This document shows positions 36,701 through 48,700 of a stretch of DNA of 64,000 nt, piece by piece; position 1 is the stretch's first letter; every line of letters begins with the position of its first letter. Source of the stretch: Asterias rubens (Eukaryota > Echinodermata > Asteroidea > Forcipulatida > Asteriidae); contig NC_047067.1 in NCBI RefSeq assembly GCF_902459465.1, positions 11,854,840-11,918,839 on the forward strand, in the 5' to 3' direction. A program made the position numbers and the translations under genes. Below the pieces are notes generated by a model, which saw nothing but the letters and a program-made list of their open reading frames with translations, ran no database searches and had not been told where the DNA came from.

Positions 36701-39700
36701 CGACTCCGATGACCGATTGAGCCCAAATTTTCACAGGTTTGTTATTTGATATAGAAGTTGTGGTACACAAAGTGTGGGCCTTGGACAACACTGTTTACCG
36801 AAAGGGTCCAATGGCTTTAAATAAACAGTTATTAATTTATTATTTGCTTTTAAATTAAATTGTTTTTGTATAATTTAATGCACTTTGGATTGGTTAAATT
36901 TCTATGTACTGTTTAATTCTCACAATTGTTAGGAGTAAACGTTTTATTGAATTGAATTGAAACAGCACGTCAAGTTCTTGTGAATACGACTCTGCACAGC
37001 AGTGCGGGTATTGTCACTTGGCGTTATCGCAAAACCAAATATCGATTGATACTCCACTAAACAAGGCCTCAAATCAAATATAAACCATTATAGTCTGGTC
37101 TGTATGCAATCAGTGCCCTAGATCTATCAAGTCAAACAAACTCTACTCTAGCTCTGCCAAAATTCTCTCCAGTCTCTTTTCAAATGATTAGCAGTTTGCC
37201 AACTTCACTCATACAATGAAGTCACGTAAGTAAGTTAACTTTATAGACAGTTCAACAACAGTCACTGCATTGCATGTAAATAGTGGGCTGCATATTGTGA
37301 AACATCATTATTAAGAACTTTTCTCAGATATTTAAAAGTGTTAATTGCTTTAAAGGGTCTATGTACTTTTTGTACGACAAAAAACACAATGTCTACAAAC
37401 TTACACAGTTTGTAGATAACAGGCATGAGAATGGGTGATGATAAAAAAACAGGAAAAAAATTCAGTTGATCGGAAATGTCAATATTCCATCATTTTTGTG
37501 TGCGAAGGGCCCTGGGAGCTCTGGGTATTTTAGAAGCTCTGTGGTGGTCTCTGATGCATTTCTGACACCTATTTTTCCAGGTAGAAGTGAGCTACTTTTG
37601 TGTGATTTTTCCATTTGTTTTTTTTTAAATAGGTTTAAGGGAAAATAAGGAATGTAAAGCTCAAACAATTCAAACAATTTTGGGTTCGCCTGCGATTTTG
37701 TAACAAATCCGGAAAAAGAAAGGAAAAAAAAAAAATAATAGTAATAATATTTTAATTTTTCTGACAATCTTATCCCTTATTTCTGCCCTTGAAAATGCTT
37801 TTTTTCTCACCAACAACCATTTTTATAGGTTCTTGATTTGAAATTCGGTTGTGTAAAAGAAATTCTTTTGCAATTAAATGTTTGTGATTTTAACGATCCG
37901 TCGGCGACGCACATTTTAAAATATATATAGGCCTATATATCTGGCGAGAGCGATGTGTTTTTGAAAAAGAGGTTGTTATTCAGCATAGGGTATAACTGGA
38001 TCGAAGTTGAGATTAGACCCCAACATAGAAATAGAACCAATGAAGAAAGCACGTCGTCCGGACGTACAGTGTGTTCGCTGGTTCCCAATATATCTTTCGC
38101 TGGTTGTGAGGCAATAACAGGTACCAGTTTTCCATGGCCTGCCGGCGATCTCAGATTCGTGCCGCGCCGCTCATTGGTTCGTGTACAAACCTGCACGTAC
38201 ACAGTACACATGGTGCAAACACGTGCATTGTTTTTTCAGTAGACTTTCAAAAGTCTCCACACGTGTTATCTTTGCTGCAGCAGCAAGCGCATTACACGCA
38301 AACATTATTGAACCGTACTTCTATAAACGAAGCAAGGAATGAGGCAAGTTTATACATCTGTCGCTGCTGCTGCATGCATGCGCGATGCCAGGAAGACCAC
38401 AAGCCGTAAACTGGGCCAGTTGCTGGACGGCAATTTATTGTTTAGTTTTTAGGTGCCGTTTTTTCATGAACGCCATACGTGTGGATCCGCGATAATAACA
38501 ATTACAAAGGTAAACTGACATTGTCTGACTAGAGAAGAGGGATTAGAGAAATCCAAATGTATACCCCCAAAAACCTACCCCCGAACTTTATAGCAAATTC
38601 ACATCGAACTCGGAGACCACAATTTTGAAAGGAAAAAAACCGGAATTCCGGTTTAAACCGGAAGATTCTCATGCCTGAGATAATGATAGTAGAAAGCTTC
38701 CCTGAAAATATTACTTACTGAGGTGCTGTAGTTTTTGAGAAACGAGTAAAACAGTGTCATGAAAATAATTTTAGCATGTAAGAACGTATTTTCATGACAT
38801 TGTTTAACTCGTTTCTCAAAAACTACAGCACGTCAGCACGTAATATTTTCAGGGAAGCTTTCTACTATCATTATCTTCAAACCGTGTAAGTTTAATGTAA
38901 ATCTGTGGACATGGTGTCTTGTCTTACAAAAAGTACCCAAATCCTTTAAAGGGTTTGTGTACTTTCTGTATGACACAAAAGACAAACGTCCACAAATGTA
39001 CACGGTTTAAAGATAATATGGTAGAAATCTTTTAAAAATCTTGTTAACAAAAGGGCATTTATTATTGGGAAAGAGAGAGTAATGACTTGTTCTTAAAACG
39101 CCGTTGAAAACCTTGCAGGGTTGAGGCCATGGGATAAAGGCCTGAGTCGACCAAGGCAAAGACAAGAGCCATTTGGGATCATGTCACCACTCTTTTATTC
39201 CCTTATTGATGAAACTTATGGAAGCGCTTTGAGACGCCCTTCGGGTGTGAAAATCGCTATATAAAAACTGGTTATTATTATTATTATTACCTTGTCTGTA
39301 TGACCGCTCAGGCTCCTGAGCTCCTCCTCCGAAGGTGGCTGAGTACAAGGGCATGTTTGGAAAGTCCCTGCCCGCTGTCTGCGCATAGGCGTAAGGATTG
39401 GCGCTACCCTTCCGACGAACGACATGATTGTCATACTACGCACAAACAAAGAAAACACTCGTTAGTTTTTCCTGGTAATATTATTAAAATGATCGTATGG
39501 ATGAGGTTTGAAGGCACTTTATTTAAAGGCACTGGACACTATTAGCATAAAAACTTACTTGGTAACAAGCAAAGGAGAGCCATTGATAGTATCAAACATT
39601 GTGAGAAATGGCTCCCTCTTTGAACATAGTTTTTAAGAAAAAAGTAATTTCTCACTCAAATATTGAGAAAACTTCAGGCCTGAAGCTCTATTTCAGGCAT

Positions 39701-42700
39701 TTGAAAGCACACAAATTTGTGTAACAAGGGTGTTTTTTCTTTCATTATTCTTTTACAACTTCGAGGACGAATTAAGTCCAAATTATCACAGATTTGTTAT
39801 TTTATGAATATATTGGTACATGTATATGTATACCAAGTGAGAATACTGGTCTTTGACAATTACTAAAGGTGTCCAGTGCCTTTAACCAACATACAAGTTT
39901 GCTAAACTTACAGCTTTCCTGATACCAGTTGTGCTGTAGCTGACATCAGCGGCAGCTCTCTTGTTCAATGGTTTGACTGGTGCTCCGTAGGTCTTTGTCC
40001 GCTGTGCGCAGAACGAGATGTGTCGCTCGGCAGCCGTGCGGCTAAAGCGCCGGGTGCAGTGTGGACATTCTATGTAATCTTCATATCAGAAATGAGAAAG
40101 GAGTGGCGTAGATTAATTTAAATTTGTATCAATAGGCCTACCTGATGACAGAAGGGCTGGACAGGGCCAGATTTCATACAGCCTGTTAGCACAAAACTTT
40201 CTAAGCACAACAAAGTATTGCTTAACAGCAACAGGTTAACATCCTAAATTACAGTAAGTTTACATTGTTATGACTGGTGCCCCACTAAATTTTTGTCAAG
40301 CAGTATTTTCTGCTTAACAGCTTTATGAAATTGAACATCATCTAAAGGCCATGACCAAAATGACATCTTCGGCTAGAGCTATGGCTATCAGCGTGTCCGC
40401 CATTGTTGAAGAATAAGCAGAGGTGCGCGATCTAGCCATGGCTGAAGCCGAAATCACCGTTTCCGAAACGGCCTTAAACAGCCAATAGTTTATAGACCTT
40501 TATCATGCTGTCACCATCTTGGTCCTGTTCCTTTTTTCTATAAAAGTAATGAATGCTAACATTTATTGTGAAAACATGGCACCAGACTATTGTTTCACCC
40601 AGCCTCAGTTTGATTACTATGAGTTGGAAGGGAGTAAAATCAAGATGGCCACACTGTGATAAAGGTCTATATCTGTCATCAGGAAACTATCATGTTGTAA
40701 GTAGTGATATCTCATCTACACAAAGTAAAACCCACTTTCTCTTTTGGGAAAACAAATACTATTGGCAAGTAAAAACCGGAAATACGTACTTCAAAATGTC
40801 ACTCATGCTAGCAAAGTACAAACGCAGTGCACCATACTTTTGAGTCATTTGGATCTCCCACTGAATCAAAATGAAACATTCTTTCTCCACTCCCAACCCC
40901 CCCCCCCTGAAATGGTTACACGAACAAACTAAACAAGTCATATCCTGCTCACTTTCGAGGGAAGAGTTTCCGACACTAAAGATCAGCTGATGCTCATGAA
41001 TTCATTTGCTCCCTGGCGCCCCCACTACCCTCTTGGAGCGAGGAACAAATATTTCACCAATTAACACAATTTTGTTTTAGCACTCAAACATTGACCTGTG
41101 TATTGTGTTGTCATTTGGCCTTTGAGGAAGACTTTGCTAGGGTCGTAACTTTTTATGCCAATAAACAAATTGCAACATTAAGCAAGTAAGGTTTGCGGAG
41201 ACACCATTTAAAATCTCTCTGAAAAGAGCTGGTTTTGTAATGCTCAATGTTTCGTTCAGTGTGCTCTGACCGTCTTCTGGAGCACACTGACCGAGACGTC
41301 GAGGAGTAAAAACCGGCTCTTCTCAGAGACACCACTACTCACAGAGAGAATTCTACATGGTGTCACTACGAACCTTACTTAAAGTTCTTAGTAGTCTCCA
41401 CCAATTATAACTTTGTTTGTAACATTTATAATATAGGATTTGAGGCATTGCATGGTGAGGGAATCAATTTATATTTGGCTTGCGGTAACACCATGTGTGT
41501 ATCTACTTGCCAGCTAGAGTTTATAATAACATTTATAATAATAGTAATAGTGGATTCTTATATAGCACTCAGGTCGTTTACGCAGTAACACTCATGGCGC
41601 TTCAACATTATTACCCCTGGTCACTGGGCCTTAAATCATTCCATAAACCATCTCAGCTCCCTAGGGAGCATACAGCCTGTGTCCCAAAATATGTAGCACG
41701 CTAAGCTAATCAATTGAACCAACTCTGTCCTCCCAGATACCAATTTACCCCTGGGTGGAGAGAAGCTTATGTTAAAGTGTCTTTCTCAAAGACATAAGTG
41801 TCACGACCGGGATTCGAACCCACACTCTGCTGAACAGAAACACCAGAGCTTGAGTTCGGTCTTCTTATCCGCTCGGCTACGACAACCCATTTGTCGACAG
41901 TAACATTTTACATTGCTGTAACCTTACTTGGATTCTTTGATGGGGGCGGTGGAGGTGGGAGGGGTCCCCCTGTGTTGATTGCCTTCTGCGCTGCCCTCGC
42001 TGAGCGGATAGAGTTGACAAAATCAAGATGTCTCTCCCTCCAGTTGGTCTCTTTAATGGGCTGTGCCTGCCGACAAAAATGATTTCCTTGTCTTTTTAAA
42101 GGCACTGGACACTATTGGTAATTACTTAAAATAATTGTTAGCATAAAAACTTACTTTGTTACGAGCAATGGAGAGCTGATGATAGTATAAAACATTTTTT
42201 TGAAGTAATGTAGTTTTTGAGAAGGAGGTAATTTCTAACTCAAATATTAAAAGAATTCAGGCCTAACGCCTTTTATTAGGTATCTGAAAGCACACAAGTT
42301 TGTGCAACAAGGGTGTTAATTCTCTTGCAACTTTGATGACCAATTGAACCCAAACTTTCACATTAGAGTTGTTATTTTAAGCATGTTGGGTTACACCAAG
42401 TGAGAACAGTCGTCTTTGACCATTACCAAACAGGTCCAGTGGCTTTAATGCAATGGCTTAGCTTTGCCAAGAATGATGTGTGTTTTGATTTGCAATCACA
42501 TGACTCGATCTTCAGCACAATGGAAAGTGATACCCGGTTAATATCCATCATAGTTTGATAAAGCTATTATACACTTTCGGAACAGAAAAACAAATTAAGT
42601 TCACAGATTTACAAATAACTTACAGGGTTTACAGAAGGTAATGGTGAAAGACTTCTCTTGAACTATTATTTCATGAAATGCTTTAATTTTCGAGAAAACA

Positions 42701-45700
42701 TTGAAACAATTATCAATTCTCGTTGTCGAGAATTACGGATTTATTTTAAACACATGTCATGACACGGCGAAACGCACGGAAATAAGGGTGGGTTTTCCCC
42801 GTTATTTTCTCTTCACAGGTTTGTTATTTTTTATATCAGTTGTTATACACGAAGTGTGGGCCTTTGCATGGACAATACTTTTTACCGAAAGTGTCCAATG
42901 GCTTTAACCCTTTAGTCCCTGCACCGCCCGAGTTTGCTGAAATCCAATTTCTCAAGATTCTTGAGTAAATTACTGGAATCGTAGTTCAAATTTTAAAAGA
43001 TAGCCATGGCTTAATGTGTATACACAATTTGTTACCCTTTCGGTAATATTTGTATAAAAGTACAAGTTCTCATGGGAACAATAAATGCCTCTTGTAAACG
43101 GCTACGGTAATTTTTATGGCGAATATTTTTGTGCACGGATAAAATGGACACAATGGCTTTTCAAGGCTTTTGTCTGGCTCAATGCTCATACTGATTAAAT
43201 GCGAAGGCCTTAATTTTGGACAATATCATCATAAATGATAAACAGTTTCCTGTTTACTAATAAGCGTTTTATTTTTCGTAAGAGCTAAATTATTTCATCA
43301 TCATTAGCTTCGACAAGTCAACTGTGAAGGGAGAATTAATAACGATCTATAACAACTAGATATATTAACAAATGCGTAGACCTACTAATGACTATCGAGT
43401 TTTCTTTTGATGTTCCTTTTTTTCTACAAACACAAGCTAGCGAGGTTTCCTCGTACCGCATACAGTGTATTGCTATATGCGGCTGGGCGGTACAGTGGCT
43501 AATTAATGGTTAAAAGAGTGTTGACTGTGCACTGGGGTCCAAATTCCAAACTTTCTTCCACATACACATGTAATAATAATATTAGTTAAACATTTACACT
43601 GCGTATACCAGACATGGAATTTGGGCCCTGGATAAAAAGTAGGATAATTTTAGCGAGTGTAAGGGCTGACCTACATTTATGGTGTAGGCTTTACTAGACT
43701 TTTCAGACTTTTACCTAAGCACAATTCTTCAGAAATCGGACTTAAAGGCAGTGGACACTATTGGTAATTACTCAAAATATCTATTATCATAAAACCTTTA
43801 TTGATTACGAGTAATGGGGAGAGGTTGATAGTATAAAACATTGTGAGATACAGCTCCCTCTGAAGTGACATAGTTTTCGAGAAAGAATTAGTTTTCCATG
43901 AATTTGATTTTGAGACCTCAGATTTAGAATTTGAGGTCTCAGATTTAGAATTTGAGGTCTCGAAATCAACCATCTGAAAGCACACAACTTTGTGTGACCA
44001 TGGTGCGACAAGGGTGTTTTTTCTTTCATTAATATCTCGCAACTTCGACGGCCGATTGAGCTCAAATTTTCACAGGTTTGATATTTTATGCATATGTTGA
44101 GATACAGCAAGTGATAAGACTGATCTTTGACAATTACCAATAGTGTCCAGTGGCTTCAAGTGGGAAGAATATCATACAGAACAAAAAAGAAAAATGGGAA
44201 AAAATCATTAGATGGAGTCAACAGATGATGGAGTTTCAATGGTTATAAACGGGCCTCAAGTTTCATCTTTGAAAGGGCAAGGAATTTCTTAACGTCTACG
44301 GGAAACTTTTGAAGGGGTATCAAGGACAAGATCAGGGCAACAAAATTCCAGACATGTTGAACAGAAAAGGCCTGATATGCTCTCTGTTTGATAGAGCAAG
44401 GGCACCAAGGCCTTTTCTCCTTGGCATATTCACAAACGGTTAAAAAACTCATCTACATAAAGAAGCATTTTGTTAAGTTTATTTCTCTAATTATGTGATG
44501 CTACTTTCATTGCTTGTTAGATATTTTTTTTATAGCAGTGCCATGAGCGTCACTTGCGGCGGATACCGGTGCTATAAAAGTTTCTCTATGTTATTATTAA
44601 TATATTACTAATTGAACATCTCTACTGGAGCATTTCAATGGCACCAAGGCAATGACCGGGGGTCATGAAGGCAATCGCCTTCGTTGCCTCCTTGAAATAT
44701 CAGACCTGGATGTCTCCAGATTGGACTTGGTATACTGTTAGGTATGTAAGATGTTTGGATAAAATCTCTTGGGGGATGTTCCAAACTCGTGATGGGTGAA
44801 CCGGGAGTGACGTGTCTCCGTACGACCCATCCTGACCTGGTTTCGGACAGCTTGTCAGTGTTGAAAGAGTGAAGACAAGAACCCCTCAGAGAACTATAAT
44901 AATTGGTTGAACAAGCTCCAATTTGCACTTCGGAACCTAACTACTATAAGCACATTTACATGTAAAATACAATCTGAATGTGCGTCTAGAGTCGTCAAAC
45001 AGTATCTACCTCTTGGAATGTTCACCTTTCCAAATAAGGTATAAGCGTCAATTAGCTCTTTCAAATTTTATGTATTCAGAAAATGGCATTTTTGTACATG
45101 TACATGTACAACCCAAAAGAGCATTGGCACTCAAGAATGACCATTGACTTCAGAGTGTGCGGAGGCAACACAAATCAGCAAGATACATTTTGATTGGTGA
45201 GAAGGACTTGTTTTGACATACAGAATTTCAAATTTTCAGAATTTTCGGGTTTAAACCCCTAAAAATATAGGGGAACTGAAAGAGTCAACATTTATTTCTT
45301 ACTGATCTTCTAACATAATAAAGTACCGAAAAGAATAGGAACAAAAGATGGAGGGGAAAGAGTTAATCTATGACGACCAAAATAAAGAGAGCGTGAGGCT
45401 GTCAGATTGAGCCGAGGCTGTCAGATTAAGCCAAGGCTTGCACCTGTAGAAAACATTTACCAAACATAATTACTACAGTACTTAAGGAAATATTAATGGG
45501 AGACTTTCTGGGACGATAGAGGGCAGCAGACTTACCGGGTAAATCCATTGTTCGCAGAATTATGCGCATGTTCAGAACTACGTAAACAATGGAAATTTAC
45601 CCGGTATGTCTGCTGCCACCTAGCGTTGGAAAGTCTCCTATTATAGTTTTACCCTCCAGAGCTCTGTGAAAGCCAGTAGTATACAGTGCTAACACACATC

Positions 45701-48700
45701 GGTGTAGGGGTATAAAACCAAAATTAATATTCTTTTTCCCCGATGCAAATTTCCTCCTACTTAAGGAAAATTGGCAAACACAAAAGTCTAACAAAAAGCC
45801 AGATCAATAGGCTGACCCCAGATGAAATGGGGGGGGGGGGGGGGGTTTGGCTGACTGCTTATTTACCTGTATTTGACCCGGTTGAGTGATTCTACTCTTA
45901 AGTGACGCACCAGTCCCCTGAAGGCGCTGCTTACCGGAGTCAAACACCCTCCTCTGCCGAGTCTTTAACTCTGATTTCCTGCACACCGTCTCATGTTTAG
46001 TCTGGGTGGAAATAGGAAAAATAATTGCACAATTGAGAGTCACACTAGACACTTGACAGGCTGTACACCATCAAACAATTTTGGAGGATAGTTTGGGTTA
46101 AAGGCAGTGGACACTATTGGCAATTACTCAAAATAATTATTAGCACAAACTTTTCTTGGAAACGACTAATGGAGAGAGGTTGATAGTATAATACATAGTG
46201 AGAAACAGCTCCCTCTGAAGTGATGTAGTTTTCGAGAAAGAAGTGATTTTCCACAAATTTGATTTAGAGACCTCAGATTTAGAATTTGAGGTCTCAAAAT
46301 CAAGCATCTGAAAGCACACAACTTTGTGTGACAAGGATGTTTTTTTCTTTCATTATTATCTCGCAACTTTGACGACCGATTGAGTTCAAATTTTCACAGG
46401 TTTGTTATATTAAGCATTTGTTGAGATACACCAATTGTGAAGGCTAGTCTTTGACAATTACATTGTACCAATAGTGTCCAGTGTCTTTAATCACGTAAAA
46501 CATTTTAACACTACTTGTGTCAGCTCTACAAGTCATGTATAATGGCACTGGACGCCTTTGATAATTGTAAAAAAAAAACCATGTGAACATTTTAACTCAA
46601 TTGGTCATCGAAGTTGGAAGAGCTGCAATGTGTTATTGTCAACTCTCCATAACAGTTTTACTCATTACCAGGTAGTTTATTTTCTTCTCACAATTATTTT
46701 GAGTAATTACCAATAGTGTCCAGTGCCTTTAGAGGGAACATTACCAAGTAAGTTTTTTTGCTCACAATTATTTTGAGTGATAACCAATAGTGTCCAGTGC
46801 CTTTAAAGGGAACAATCATCAGTGTTTTTGGAACCTTTCAATTGTTTAACTCCTGCAAACTACATGTAACCTGTGAACATTTCATTTTAAAGGTGGTAGC
46901 ATTTTTGAGATACATGTATCGCCAAAATCTGGAGCGGTTATGTCTAGATGCAGAAAGAATAATCTGCAATTAGAAAAACTGTTGTGACAGAACACTTCTC
47001 CGATTCAAGTTAATACCAACTGATCTTTTTCCATAAAACAACATTACTCTAAAGTGAAAAGTTAAGTGAAATGACTCTCAAAATACCTTCGAAAGCTGCT
47101 GTACCTTCTAATCCAGTAACTTATATTGCCATTAAATGTTACGAGTGAGTAGCAAACAAATACCTTCCCTTTAATGACACGGATCACAAATAATGTACGT
47201 AGATTACATTTTCACCATAATAGATCATTTCCTGTTTTTTCAAACAGTCATCCTGTTCTTTAAAGGTACACGTTGCCTTGGATCGGTCGAGTTGGTCTTT
47301 GAAAAGCGTTTGTAACCGTTTGTTATAAAACGCATATGATTAGAAAGATATTTTAAAAGTAGAATGATAATGATCCACACAAGTATCACTCGAAATTGCG
47401 CGGTTTTCCTTTTACCTCGTCGACTAACACGGTCGGCCATTTATGGGAGTCAAATTAAATTTTTTTTTACTCCCATAAATGGCTGACCGTGTTAGTTCGC
47501 AAAGTAAAAATAAAACTACACAATTTCGAGGCAAATTTGTGTGGATCATTGTAGTCTACTTTTAAATCATCTTTCTAACCATATGCATTTTATAACAAAC
47601 GGTTACAAACGCTTTTCAAAGACCAACTCGACCGATCCAAGGCAACCTGTTCCTTTATAAAGGGAGTTACAGACCTGGAATTTCATCACTGAACATGTTG
47701 AAAGGGCAAGGCCATTTTCATTTTGCAAAGGGCACTTCCGTAACTTGAAAGTCAATGGGAAACTTTTGAAGGGCACAAAGGCCAGGACCAAGGGCAACTG
47801 ATGTCATGTCCTCTGTGGCCTGCGTGCAATCAAGGCCTGTGGTTAGACTTCACGTTTTTCAAAGGGGGGGGGGGGCAAGATGGCTGTGCCATGGTACAAA
47901 AGTCCCAGACTATGCTTACAAGTGTTTCTGGATTGAACTTTCTCCCGCAGACGGAGCATGGTTGACGCTCAAAGTTGCCAGAACTTGAGAAAGCTGCAAA
48001 ACAAAAATACACTTTATAATTTAAGGGAATGTTACAGATTTGGTTTTACTAGCAAAAAAAGTTGCTGGCAGTGTGAGCACTTTATGTAATCCACCGCATA
48101 CATAAACTGACAAACCTGTATAAGTTTGAGATCGATCAGCCATCTGGGTCACGAGAGAATAGTGAAAAACCGATTACAAATGTTGCATTGCATCGATGCC
48201 AAAACAAAAATGAATAAAACACTCACTGAGCAACAAACTCCAAACGCCAAATTAGATTATTTATTTTTCATCAAGTAAGTTTCAGACAGAAATATTTCGA
48301 GGAATGTTTTCTACTATCATCATCATTAGACCGTGTAACAATTATGTAAATCTGTGATCTTCATGATTTCTGTTTCTTCCCAATTCTGTAATGTTCCTTT
48401 AATCGAAAATAGTCTTATCTCACAAACATGAACTAGGAATACTCAAGGCGCTTGAACCAAAAAATCATTTGAAGAAAAGTTTTTTAATAATTTTGAATTA
48501 CGAGACCAATGAATGTAATGTAGCATCTAAAAGTTAAGAGGTGCTGCTGGGTCATTCAACAGCCTTATAAGTTGGTCGGAGATTGAGTTGGTCATGGCAT
48601 AATGTACAAGTTGGTCAGTAAACTAACTGACAAAAATGAACACACGTCTCATACCTCACTAGTTGCGATAACGTAACCCTCCTCCCGACCAGAGGGTAGC

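Noticed and set aside
43805-44140. Open frames with repeated 'RPQILNLR' or 'ETSNSKSE' segments
   Set aside because: They come from the inner palindrome of the family-1 MITE and recur at 29007 and 46140; not protein genes.
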